Source of the DNA: Aradus depressus
Lineage: Eukaryota; Arthropoda; Insecta; Hemiptera; Aradidae
Direction of reading: 5' to 3'
Length of the DNA: 64,000 bases
Assembly: GCA_963662175.1 (NCBI GenBank)
Contig: OY759215.1
Span: 19,209,079-19,273,078, forward strand
This document shows, in pieces, positions 19,737-29,255 of this stretch. Within the stretch, counting starts at the first letter, position 1. Each line of letters begins with the position of its first letter. The position numbers and the translations under genes were made by a program. The notes beneath the pieces are model-generated. The model saw nothing but the letters and a program-made list of their open reading frames with translations, had not been told where the DNA came from and searched no databases.

Positions 19737-20154
19737 AGACTGACCATTTTTGCAACGAATATAAATAAATATAAATAAATAATCACATTTAAGCCACTTC
19801 GTCAATATGATCTTATTATTTATTTTATTATACTGAGCTTGACTCCAATCTTCAAATATCTAACATTAATATATTTTTTATTGCTGGTTGAGTGCCCAAA
19901 ATTGTTTTGAAAGCCAAGGAATGTTATTAATCAAATTCTATAATAATACAAATATTATTGAAAATCTCTGTATAGAAGATTTCATATTTACAAATAAATC
20001 ATGAAAAGTATTCTGTGATGAAATAAGGGGGGTATCTTCATTTTATACACCCGACTGCTCAGTACTCAATTGAACGATCGATACTGATTGCATGAAAATA
20101 TTTTACCTAACCTGTTTTCTCAACAGGCTTAAAATGTTTTTTTCACGACTTAGC
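19737..20154. other. Unassigned AT-rich DNA
   Basis: Nothing recognised; ORFs on the minus strand at 19554-19805 only overlap the hAT end. Confidence 0.5.
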
Positions 20155-20345
20155 CATGAAAGACATGGGTGAATCACCGTCAATGTACATACACCACCTC
20201 GAATTAATCAACTAAATTTTTTCTTTTCCTCTGAATTAATATAATGATTTGGCTGAAAATCAATAGCTGTTATATTCAAGGACTTTACATTCCTGATACT
20301 AAATTTCGTGCTAATCTCTCATCGGTCAATTTGACTGTAAATTAT
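20155..20345 (-). mobile_element. RA repeat 5' part (minus)
   Basis: GGGTGAATCACCGTCAATGTAC, CTCGAATTAATCAACTAA, GATTTGGCTGAAAATCAATAGC follow RA order. Confidence 0.55.
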
Positions 20346-20348
20346 ACT

Positions 20349-20578
20349 CGGCGACACGAAATAAGGCTGGTGGGTGGAAATGCGGCGTTGTGAATTCGTG
20401 TTTTACCATCCACTGGGTTGGGTGCTAACTTCACATAGGTAGGAAAAGGATGCTGGGTGTAGGCAACGTGGCTCTCACAGCGTTGTCACACATGGTGCTT
20501 TCGGGGCTGACCACGCCCCCTTTCCTTGGTCCCTGGTTCCAAGTGCAGCAACATGGCATATTTCCCGAACCGCCTTGT
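20349..20578. mobile_element. MITE-B, uninterrupted copy
   Basis: Inverse orientation to 18753-19736. Left TIR CGGCGACACGAAATAAGGC; the right end stops at CCGAACCGCCTTG and runs directly into an RA piece, so the last dozen bases of the right TIR are lost. At the position of the hAT insertion this copy reads TTTTACCATCCACTGGG, an empty site. Confidence 0.85.
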
Positions 20579-21090
20579 AATCAGTCAGAAATTCGATCTT
20601 GAGTTTTCACGTGAGTTTCATGTTTTCCGAACTCCCTGATTCCAAAACTAGAAAAAAAATTGCTGTATGTGTGTGTCTGTGAACACGATAACTCCCGATA
20701 GAATGAATGTATCGATATGACATTTCATACGTAAATTCAAAACCCCATCAGGACGAAACCTATTCATTTTCAGCGGAATCGGCCGAACGTAAGGGCGGGA
20801 TCGGAGGGGAGGGGAGACAACTCAAAATGATTGTAACTCAGTGCCTAGGGTGTTACCACTGGGTGATTTCTCGCCCTTGACATTTTGACAATACTATATT
20901 TTACTCGTTTAGAAAATTTGCTTTTTGTACATATTATTCATATAGTTGTGAATACCTATTTGTAAAAATAAAAAATAAATCCTAATGTAATGAATGTATC
21001 TAGACTCTAGACAAAATTTAGCATGAGGATTCCCTGTGTTGTCCCTGTGTATCTCATGCTGAGGAAGTACATTGCCGGTGAATCAGGGGA
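20579..21090 (+). mobile_element. RA repeat interrupted by a LINE 3' end
   Basis: Begins TAATCAGTCAGAAATTCGATC, passes GAACACGATAACTCCCGATAG and AATCGGCCGAACG, is broken at about 20848 by a LINE tail, and resumes CCTAATGTAATGAATGTATC at about 20981. Confidence 0.65.
20849..20980 (+). mobile_element. Jockey-type LINE 3' UTR fragment with A-rich tail
   Basis: GTTACCACTGGGTGATTTCTCGCCCTTGACATTTTGAC ... TAGTTGTGAATA ... AAAAATAAAAAATAAAT. It is homologous to the 3' end of the LINE at 56662-57071, inserted in an RA copy. Confidence 0.75.
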
Positions 21091-21290
21091 TCAGAAAACA
21101 TAAAATTCTTGTGATAACATTTCTGAATTTCTGAATCCTATTTCATAACTTCCCTTGTACTTCGTATTGCTCGGAAAGTAAATACGAGATCAAATAGTGT
21201 TCTCGGGAGTTGTGTACATCTGTATTTCTCCTAATAAATATGACGAAATACAGTATTCATGAGGAGTTTCTGCCAACGTATGATGTATGT
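21091..21290 (-). mobile_element. RA repeat 3' piece and spacer
   Basis: 21091-21180 carries CAGAAAACATAAAATTC ... CATAACTTCCC ... TACTTCGTATTGCTCGG, a minus RA end. The remainder is unassigned. Confidence 0.5.
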
Positions 21291-21648
21291 TTTGTAAACA
21301 ATCCATCTCAGTGCAGTCCCGTCCTAACAGAGGTCCGTCCCTCCCTCTGTCTCAGATAATCCTTCTCTCATCTTCGGACGACACATTTTCTTCGTTGTTA
21401 TACAACGCTTCCTTTCGCATCTCGCTTCATTAGTTCATCTTACGATTAGTATATTTTACTTTCATTTTCCAGAAGAACAAATTCCTGGCTTAAGGTTAGA
21501 ATCCTTTCTTCTTTTTCTGCTGTTCATGCATTATCACCTGTCCGTCATTTGTCGAGGGAGCTCGAGTTCTGTGCGGCTATGGCTGGTTTGGAGCGACCAC
21601 TGGCCAATCAACCCATGGCGGTCGGTGTGATCACTGGTCCATCAACCC
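21291..21648. other. Unassigned pyrimidine-rich segment with a 36-bp direct repeat
   Basis: Contains ATCAACCCATGGCGGTCGG twice with a 36-base period (21606 and 21642). No repeat family is recognised here, making it one of the few possibly unique tracts. Confidence 0.4.
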
Positions 21649-21948
21649 ATGGCGGTCGGTGGTCGACCCCAGCTCGTCACACCGCTTGCTTCTGCTTCCG
21701 CCAGGAAACAACTTCACCCTAGCCTGGTCGACCAACGGACATGTTTTGCAGTTTTGATGCCCTTTGATGAACAGTTCAGCTCATATTTATTAAGAAAAAA
21801 CTTCGAGGTCCGAGAACACGATTTGATCTCATATTTACTTCCGCTGCTATACAAAGTAGACTTAGAAGTCTGTGACAGTATTATACAAAGTGATAGGAAC
21901 GAAAAAAACGTGCTATTCTATCATTATTGTATGAGATTGAGTGGGTAG
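21649..21948 (+). CDS. Hypothetical 99-codon ORF
   Basis: I do not recognise the product. The N-terminal third is low-complexity (A, S, P). The second half reads like real protein, with mixed charge and hydrophobic periodicity (SSYLLRKNFEVREHDLISYL, then LPLLYKVDLEVCDSIIQSD) suggestive of helices. No transposase, RT or zinc-finger motif is seen. The ATG lies in the second unit of a 36-bp direct repeat, so the start may be artificial. No repeat copies of the ORF exist in the window. It could be an exon of a host gene, a gag-like relic or chance. Confidence 0.25.
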   Translation: MAVGGRPQLVTPLASASARKQLHPSLVDQRTCFAVLMPFDEQFSSYLLRKNFEVREHDLISYLLPLLYKVDLEVCDSIIQSDRNEKNVLFYHYCMRLSG

Positions 21949-22354
21949 CGCCTATCTCTTTGTGTTCTAAATCCAGAACGGCCTTCCTTGACCGTAGAAC
22001 GGGGTTCTCCATTGTAGTCTAGTTGAGCATTGTTCGCTGATCACCATGTAGACAGCGCCCCGCTACCGCACGTCCTTCCAGGTTCCTTCCTCAACAAGGA
22101 CTAATTGTCATGGCTTCTGGTAAAACCTCATTTGCGTAACTTTGACTATATTATTTATTGTAGTGGGAACTGCTAGTTTTTCCGATCTCTAATAATATTA
22201 TGTAGAAAATATTATATAACTGCTATAATAGGCGAAACTATATACTTATAACTAAAATAAATATAGTGTAACTCCGAAAAATCTTTGTCGATGCCTTCCA
22301 CAAGGCTGGAGGATGGAGGATGCGCAATTTTGAGAACGTACTGCGCTTTATTAA
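21949..22354. other. Unassigned DNA
   Basis: Nothing recognised; moderately complex sequence up to 22150, then AT-rich. Confidence 0.45.
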
Positions 22355-22429
22355 AGAGATAGGACATATGTAGTGAGAAGTGATATTTCACAGGCTATAA
22401 AATAAAGATGTAGTCTAACCTATCATATA
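22355..22429 (+). repeat. Short interspersed repeat shared with 41294-41372
   Basis: GTAGTGAGAAGTGATATTTCACAGG and AGATGTAGTCTAACCT recur at 41300-41362 with few changes. At 41 kb the segment lies beside a CTGATGA...GAAA motif. Confidence 0.7.
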
Positions 22430-22441
22430 TTTTATTGTTTG

Positions 22442-22752
22442 CTGAGCTCAAGAACGTGGGTTCGAAACCCGACCGAGGCTCTTAGTTTATTATATCTGGG
22501 AGGTAAAATAAACTTAAGCACTCCGTCCTTCGGACGGGACGTTAAGCGATGGTCCCGAGCCTGTACGATGTCAGGTACTCGTTAAAGACCCCCTACCCTA
22601 GGTGAATAAAAATTTAGGGTAGGTAAAATTTAGGGCTCCCACAGTAGAGTCGGGCTCATGTCCACCAGAGTGACGAAAGAGCGCTCTGGTAGTAGGCGAT
22701 ATGACCTCGAAGTTAAAGCCCAGGCATGAATCATAAAACCTAACCTAACCTG
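22442..22752 (+). mobile_element. SINE-1, 5'-truncated, with target duplication
   Basis: Starts in the tRNA-like part at CTGAGCTCAAGAACGTGGG (A box lost, B box GGTTCGAAACCC kept). Tail AACCTAACCTAACC. Flanks TTTTATTGTTTG (22430-22441) and TTTTATTATTTG (22753-22764) match at 11 of 12 positions. The truncation with duplication is consistent with target-primed reverse transcription. Confidence 0.85.
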
Positions 22753-22807
22753 TTTTATTATTTGTGCCAGTTGTCCTCATCTATTAGGCTCTGTTTGATA
22801 AATCATG

Positions 22808-23150
22808 ATACTTCCCCAGCTATATCAAGTATAGAAGAAGTTATGTAATCAGTCAGAAATATGATGCTGCGATTTCAACGAAATTTCATATTTTCTGATC
22901 TGAATCAAAAAATATAATTAAAAATTATGTTTGTGTGGGTTACTGTGAACAGGATAACTGTAAATCAGACTATCTTATATTTGACATCCTGTGGGATAAC
23001 TGTATGTATCCAGAACCTTCTAAGGCCGTCACCTATTAATTTTCAGCCAAATCGGCCAAAGGGAAGGGGGATTAGGGGTGAGGCTTATATATAAAATTTC
23101 GTGTCGATACGTTCATAGACACACACATAGACAGACCGATTTTTTTTTTT
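22808..23150 (+). mobile_element. RA repeat, plus copy
   Basis: ATACTTCCCCAGCTATATCAAG (22810), GTAATCAGTCAGAAAT, ACCTATTAATTTTCAGCC, AAATCGGCCAAAGGGAAGG; ends in CATAGACAGACCGATTTTTT, where it inverts to a minus-type internal segment. Confidence 0.6.
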
Positions 23151-23242
23151 TTTTTTTCAATTTTAGATTTTTTATGTATTTAGGATATTAGGCAATACAT
23201 TAAAAAATAATTAAATAATAAATTGAAAAGTATGCATTTTAA

Positions 23243-23992
23243 ATTGAGAAGGCTTTGCATGATAGGAGGGGGAGAAAAGCTGAACTAGGAAGTCGATCTT
23301 TCCCCCATTAGCATAGAAGTCGTATCGGTTCAAGGAGACCTCAAAAAGAAGAACAGCAGAACATCTTTTCCAGGGGTGCGCGGATCACCACCGTGCCAGG
23401 GGAATCTGGGAACACTATTTACGCACTTGATCCAGAACACGATTTGAAAGGAAGGACAGCCCAGGACCAAGGGACATTTAAAAAAGTATTTTTTTAATTA
23501 TAATTCGATATAAAAAATTCATTATATATAATTAAATGTATTAAATTGTCATTCAGTTTTATAAGTACCCCCAGTAGCCAACAACAACAAATGGCGCCCA
23601 ACGTTGGGCTCCATTTGTGGAGGTTCTAATTGTGGGTACTTATAAAATTACGGACTATTAAAAGGTTTATTTATTTAGTAATTGTTTTTTTTTTATTATG
23701 GCACAAAAAGTATTTTAATTACTTGTCCCTAGGTCTGGACTGTACTTCTTCCTTCCAAATCGGGTTCTGGATCACGTACATATATATATAGTTCCCAGAT
23801 TCACCTGGCACGGTGGTGATCCGCGCATCCCTGAAACACGCGGATCTTCTTTTGAGGTCTCCTTGTTTCAGACAGAACCGACGACTGAACGGGGACAGAC
23901 TTCTTAAATGGGGGAAAGATCGACTTGCTGAACTCGAGGACAGAGATGTGAACCCCTCGGCAGCCCGGCTTTCATGCCGAAGCCTTCTCAAT
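23243..23992. mobile_element. Head-to-head inverted LTR pair around a tRNA-Lys primer site
   Basis: Two diverged copies of one LTR-like sequence face each other with the axis at about 23602. Paired marks: CGGATCACCACCGTGCCAGG (23381-23400) with its complement at 23804-23823, and TTTTATAAGTACCC (23557-23570) with 23634-23647; all are equidistant from the axis within a base. At the axis lies TGGCGCCCAACGTTGGGCTC (23592-23611), one base away from the tRNA-Lys(1,2)-type primer-binding sequence of retroviral-like elements. No gag or pol is attached. Frames at 23719-23998 run through the LTR and are not accepted as genes. Confidence 0.75.
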
Positions 23993-24062
23993 AATTAAAA
24001 TTAATTATTAATTATTTAATGTTTTGTATTATTTAGGTACCCCTAATTATGTAATTAATATG

Positions 24063-24160
24063 TAAATCGGTAGATTGGGTTTAGAGTTACACCGAAGACT
24101 TATTTCCACTTTGGCGCTGAGAAGTACATTTCCGGTTGTTCGCCGGTGACCATCTAGCCA
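24063..24160 (+). mobile_element. RA repeat end fragment
   Basis: GGTAGATTGGGTTTAGAG ... GGCGCTGAGAAGTACATTTCCGGTTG follows the plus RA end. Confidence 0.5.
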
Positions 24161-24680
24161 GTTTTCTATGAACTATGAACCTTGTCGTGACAAACTTATG
24201 TTTATTTAGTTCAAAACTATTATGTTTTTTCTTTCTATTCAATAAAATAAAAACCTATTGTATAAGAGCCTTCGACCCTAAAAATCTTTTCAATTTTTTT
24301 TAAAACAACCCCAAGTCACGCTACATGCATTTTTTTTTTTCTTTGTCATGGTATATATCGTAGTGTATTCATTTTGCAGACGGAGGGCTCCTCTTCGTGA
24401 CATGTTTAATAGATTGTGTTGTCTCTCTCTCTCTCATATGCAGATTAGGTGTGTTGTCAATCGGAGAACTGATGGATTTGTAGGATATCATATCAGTGGA
24501 GGGAAGGTGAGTTAGAAATCAGCCGTCTGTGATGGTCGCATCCCCATCAAACAGACACCGCCTATCTCATCTGTATGCATCTGGGTCGTATACAACACGT
24601 CTCTGCTGTTTGATGAATTACCGTTAGGACCGTCCGGATGCCGGATGCGGAACAACCTGGAAAGAAAAATGTATGTACTC
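24161..24680. other. Unassigned DNA
   Basis: Includes a TCTCTCTCTCTC tract (24423-24434). No gene or repeat is recognised. Confidence 0.45.
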
Positions 24681-24684
24681 GGCT

Positions 24685-24921
24685 CGGTGACTTACTGGCG
24701 ATGTACTTCTCCCCCCCATCAACTAATTGTGCTGAAAATGTAGGCGGTGACTTACTGGCGATGTACTTCTCCCCCCATCAACTAATTGTACTAAAAATGT
24801 AGTCGGTGACTTACTGGCGATGTACCTCTCCCCCCATCAACTAATTGTACTAAAAATGTTGTCGGTGACTTACTGGCGATGTACTTCTCCCCCCATCAAC
24901 TAATTGTGCTAAAAATTCATG
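24685..24921 (-). repeat. 59-60-bp minisatellite, four copies, derived from the RA terminus
   Basis: CGGTGACTTACTGGCGATGTAC recurs at 24685, 24745, 24804 and 24863. The unit continues TTCTCCCCCCATCAACTAATTG and TACTAAAAATGTAG, which is the minus-orientation RA start (CGGTGAATCACCGGCAATGTACTTCCCC...). A standard RA body follows from 24922. Confidence 0.9.
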
Positions 24922-25500
24922 GTTATATGGTTGCTTCTGAAGCCTTACACTAAATTGTGTTCCAGTTCATTACATTCGGCAGGTATTAGGGTTTTTCATA
25001 GAGCCTCCTTCTCTTCGACCAATTTTGCGGAAAATTAATAGGGTTCTTATGGGGGTTGGATTTTAAATGTAAAATTTTATATACATTACATTAGAAGTTA
25101 TTGGGGTATTTGAATTGAGCCCCCTCTAATATTCCTATTCCCTTCGGCTGAAAATTAATTGATCTCGTCTTTATGAGGTTTTGAATTTACATATGAAATC
25201 AGTTTTGACTTGTTTCGATATAGAGGTCGACTCAATATGTCCCCTATCACTAAGTGGTGATGCTTTGATGAATTTATTATATATGAATTCAGAATCTCTT
25301 TACACATATAAAAAAAAAATAATAAAAAATAAAAAATCGTGTCAATACATTGAGTTTTTGTGTTAGACTTCCCCAAATCCTCCCATTTCCTTTGGTCGAT
25401 TTGACTGAAAATCAATAGGTATCCTCCTTATATGGATATACATATAAAATTTCCTGGCCATATATTCTTTCTACCGGGAGTTATCCGTATTCAAACACAC
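24922..25500 (-). mobile_element. RA repeat, minus copy following the minisatellite
   Basis: CATTACATTCGGCAGGTATTAGGG, two further module pieces (25085, 25345) and ATATATTCTTTCTACCGGGAG near 25460. More modules are present here than in other copies, suggesting tandem module gain. Confidence 0.55.
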
Positions 25501-25807
25501 GGAGAGCTGCTAATTTGGGTATACGAGTATATGAAAAGCTCCTATTGAAATATATTGGGTTGGAGATCAATGAAAAATAGAATATCGAGAATCATTTCAA
25601 AATTAATTTTAAAAATCCTTCTATGGTTCATGTTTTTCTGACTCCAATTGAATAGCAATTGATTTTAATGATATCACCATTGCCTAATATATAATTTTTT
25701 TTTTTTTATTTTTCAAATGAAATCGTGAGATGGAATTTTTTTTTTTTATCCAAAGCATAGAATTTTACTTCATAAAAAAATTTAAAGAGGAGTATTATTA
25801 GAAATAA
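25501..25807. other. AT-rich spacer
   Basis: T and A homopolymers; no feature recognised. Confidence 0.55.
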
Positions 25808-25955
25808 GATCGTCGGTGGATCAACGTAAATGTAATTCCCCAGCGCGAATTAATCAACTATTTTTTCTCTCTCTCTGTTTGAAACCAATCTACCGATTTG
25901 GTTGAAAATATACCTTACTCAGGTCCTTCTGAATCCTCGTACTAAATTTCGTATA
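25808..25955 (-). mobile_element. RA repeat terminal piece
   Basis: GATCGTCGGTGGATCAACG, ATTCCCCAGCGCGAATTAATC and AAACCAATCTACCGATTTGG follow RA order. Confidence 0.6.
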
Positions 25956-25966
25956 TACAGTTGTTC

Positions 25967-26110
25967 ATGGTCTCACCTTGGTTTGCGGGTTCGAATCCCG
26001 TCCGGGAGTGAGTTTTATTTCGTAGATAAAACTTCCTCCCGGGGCCATGGATGTCGTAAATAATTAGGTAAAACACCATTAATAAGAGTCATGACTAATA
26101 TGCATCGTAC
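25967..26110 (+). mobile_element. SINE-2 copy, 5'-truncated
   Basis: TTTGCGGGTTCGAATCCCGTCC (B box), then GTGAGTTTTATTTCGTAGATAAAACTTCC and CGGGGCCATGGATG. The A box is missing. Confidence 0.7.
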
Positions 26111-26159
26111 ATAAGGCCAATATTTTTTTTTTTTTTCAAACTTTTTTACAGTTGTTCAA

Positions 26160-26533
26160 GTTTAAGTTGAGTCCCCTCCTCTGATTCCTAAGGCTGGCTC
26201 CAATGGGATAGTTCTCGTCTTCCTATAAGTCTCTTACTCTCCCACTGGACAGATTGTTACTCTACTGTTTCATCACTCGTTGGAATATAACTTAGTTATC
26301 ACTTGTTACCACATTATTCCTAATATGATAGTTTTTTTTATAATTATTATTATTATTCAATTTTTTTTCGTTTATTTTAATTATTTTAATCATATCATTA
26401 ACATTTAATGTTTCTTTAGTTAATTCTCCTTTATTCGGTCTCAGTTGGTTGATATATTCTTTTATTCATTTCTTATGTTACTATTCTTAGGGGATGTATG
26501 TCCCAGAATAAAGATTATTTTTAATTTAATTTA
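26160..26533 (+). mobile_element. LINE 3' end, same family as 49690-50491
   Basis: CTGATTCCTAAGGCTGGCTCC, GGATAGTTCTCGTCTTCCTATAAGTCTC, CTGGACAGATTGTTACTC and the ending TATGTCCCAGAATAAAGATTATTTTTAATTT all have counterparts on the minus strand at 49690-50100. This copy has only the last codons and the 3' UTR. Confidence 0.8.
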
Positions 26534-26615
26534 AATAGCTGAATTTTGGCTTCTTATTAAGTACCCGATCTTCCTTTCTTCCAGAGAATTAGAATTTGAA
26601 TGTTCAAAATGACAG

Positions 26616-26825
26616 TTACTGTGCTCAAGATCGCGGGTTCGAAACCCGGCCGAGGCTCTTAGATTTTTTATCTGATAGGTGGAAGAACCTTGAGCATGCC
26701 GTCCTTCGGATGGAAATTTAGGACTCCCACTGAAGAGTCGGGCTCATGTCCACAAGAATGACGAAAGAGCGCTCTGGTAGTGATATGACCTCGTAGTTAA
26801 AGTCCGGGCATGAGTTACAATAACT
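26616..26825 (+). mobile_element. SINE-1, old subfamily, AACTAACT tail
   Basis: GCTCAAGATCGCGGGTTCGAAACCCGGCC (B box), TAGATTTTTTATCTGATAGGTGG, CTTGAGCATGCCGTCC, GAAAGAGCGCTCTGGTAGTG and tail TACAATAACTAACTAA. It carries an internal deletion. Confidence 0.8.
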
Positions 26826-26847
26826 AACTAATATAACGGATATAGCA

Positions 26848-26885
26848 ATGGAAGGGCACGCTAACCACTCAGCTATAGGGATGCC
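26848..26885 (-). mobile_element. tRNA-like SINE head fragment
   Basis: Complement reads GGCATCCCTATAGCTGAGTGGTTAGCGTGCCC, an A-box-like tRNA 5' half with no 3' half. Not a functional tRNA. Confidence 0.4.
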
Positions 26886-27361
26886 TACCTATTTACTGGA
26901 CTCCATGGTAGATATAGGAAGGTAGCATATGTTACTACTTCAACATGTTTCCTAATGCATCGCGAGGCTTCTTCTTTCTTATGTAGTATATATGGAAATG
27001 CTCGACCCTTCTCGACTGTCAACTTGAATGCCCTCTTAGCCACTCTATCTGTATGAATCTCCTATCGTCTGCTTTCATCAAATTATATTATTTTTATATT
27101 CCTATTTATCCGTTTTGCGTGTTCTCGCCTATAGGTATATTTTTGCAAGTTTATGATTGAGTCACGATTTCCATCGAGAACCATTATCCTGCCAATTCCT
27201 CCTTTCATTCTCGATAATAGGATTTTCATGGTTGAGCCTGACTCTTCAGGTATCTAGTATTGGAAGAAAATTCGTATTTTCAAATATATAGTATGCGTGT
27301 AAAGAATCACAGGTTATGGTTAACAAGTAGAAATAATTAGTTCAAAAGTAACTGTGACTAA
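26886..27361. other. Unassigned DNA
   Basis: Nothing recognised. Confidence 0.5.
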
Positions 27362-27832
27362 AAATCTATAGTTGACTTACATTGGGGCTTCTGAATCCTC
27401 ATACTAAATGTGTCGATACATTCATTTAATCGTCAGTTATCAGGATTTTTGAGGTGACCCCTATCTGATCACTCCTGCTCTTGGGACTCGAGATTTACAT
27501 ATAACATTTTGTGTCGATACATTCATTTTTCAGGAGTTATCGCATTTATAGACACCATATGCGGACAGGCAGATATTGTGTTGAAAAAATTGATATTGAT
27601 AACACCCGATATAATGAATATATCGGCCCGAGCAATGTGTATCCAGAACCTCATAAAGACCGACTCCAATTAATTTTCCGCGAAATCGATTGGTGGGAAG
27701 GGGGGATCAGAGGAACTCATCTCAAAAGCCCCAATAACTGCCGATGTAATGAATCTGAAGCTCCTATCTAAGTCAACTATCAGCTTTTAGCCCAAAATGT
27801 GGATTCGTTTTGGTGATTCACCGACAACATTT
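27362..27832. mobile_element. Two RA pieces in inverted orientation
   Basis: Minus piece 27362-27550 (GTTGACTTACATTGGGGC; CATTCATTTTTCAGGAGTTATCG) then plus piece 27590-27832 (AACACCCGATATAATGAATATATCGG ... GGTGATTCACCGACAAC). The frame at 27511-27771 spans the junction and is not a gene. Confidence 0.6.
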
Positions 27833-28008
27833 CCGATTTGGTTAATAACTTTGCCTGATCATTTCCCTGGAAGCCAGATGTGGTTCGTATAAGAATGTTG
27901 TGTTACGGCCACACACATATATATATATATATTTATACATTTTTTTCTTTCATTTTTTTAAAACCTCAAAACTAAGATTTCCGTTATGAAGTTTATGTTC
28001 GATGACTT

Positions 28009-28571
28009 AAATTATAAAGAAAACACGAATGTTTATTTAAATATTGTCTATTTCACAAGATATATAAAATATATGGGAGTACTTTCGGTATTGCTACCAT
28101 CTTCAGCCACGACTTAACAAATACTAAATGGAAGTTCTTACCCTTAATCAGCCCCCCATGGGGATTTCCTATCCCTCCGGTACCGTTAATTCTTCAAATA
28201 TGTGAAACATCAAAAACTAACCTCCGTCCCAAATCGAAATCCCAATAACAAAAACTCCGAAGCAGTATGGTATACATCATATTTTAATCAACACACACCA
28301 TCCCAGAGCCTCCACCATTAAGACCCCACCCCGAGACGAAATCTCATTGACAACGCTCTACACATTCGAAGAATACATATTATGTATGCATACTTGAAAT
28401 AAATCAAAGACTAAAAATATACAAATGAAAATCAAAATATAAAATAAAATACATAGGTTCTTGAGAAAGTAAGTACGTATACAGAGACTGGAGGATTATA
28501 ATATTGGCGGTAAAAGTTCTTGTGATATAGACAATATTTAAATAAACATTCGTGTTTTCTTTATAATTTAT
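28009..28571. mobile_element. 563-bp element with 52-bp inverted ends
   Basis: AAATTATAAAGAAAACACGA then ATGTTTATTTAAATATTGTC (from 28011) is repeated inverted at 28520-28569 with about one mismatch. Just inside the left arm, complement CTGAAGATGGTAGCAATACCGAAAG (about 28088-28112) forms a four-pair stem-loop between CTGAAGA and GAAA. The centre has no ORF. It shares the AATATTGTCTATT(T/C)CACAA word with the palindrome at 34391-34545. Possible Penelope-like or foldback origin. Confidence 0.65.
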
Positions 28572-28960
28572 TAAGTGTTTCACAATCTCTCGACAAAAAT
28601 GTTTAATATCATTAACGATGTCTTAAAGATCGACATTTTTTTGATTGGGGAGATAGTATTAACATGTGTTCATGCTGATTGATAGACTTTAGAACCGAAG
28701 TGTTCGTTTAAGGAGTTGAGCTATAGCGCTCCTAACGGCTAGATTGAATATCTTTCTTCCTGAATGTCCTACAGTTTTTCCTGATAAGAAGGATGACGGT
28801 ATTATCTTCTGTTTACAAACACCTTTCTTTCCCTAGTTATTAGCTGTATAAGCTTTAAGGTCCCTTGAAGGAGCAGCTGAGGGCTGGCCAAGATGATAGG
28901 ACCGATCCCTAATAAAAGAGTAAAGATGTGATGATGTTGACTCTTCTCAGGTAACCAAAT
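28572..28960 (+). repeat. Unclassified repeat family U1, copy 1
   Basis: GATAGTATTAACATGTGTTCATGCTGATTG, GATAAGAAGGATGACGGTATTATCTTC and ACAAACACCTTTCTTTCCCTAG have counterparts at 32026-32225; GAAGGAGCAGCTGAGG...GGCCAAG...GATAGGACCGAT recurs at 30636-30675. Origin unknown. 28572-28612 also matches 62231-62275. Confidence 0.5.
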
Positions 28961-29039
28961 CGATGATACTACCCATTTCCATCATTTTTACCTTTCCAGC
29001 TCTACAAAGGGGAACATAATCACTGGAATTTCCTGTTTG

Positions 29040-29255
29040 TCAATGTCTGTGCATCTGTGAACATGATAATTCCCGATAGAGTGAATATATCGAAATTTCA
29101 TGTGAGGGTTGAGAAGTCCCTTAGTAGGACATTTATTAAATTTCAATCAAAAAGGGCGAAGTAGAAAAAAGTTTAGAGGGAGAGTGAAGACTTAGTTGAT
29201 TACAAACAATTCGAATTGGGGAAGAACAGTGTTAGTGATTCACCCAGGATTTTAT
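29040..29255 (+). mobile_element. RA repeat piece
   Basis: CTGTGAACATGATAATTCCCGATAG, TTAGAGGGAGAGTGAAGAC and a GATTCACCC end. Confidence 0.55.
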
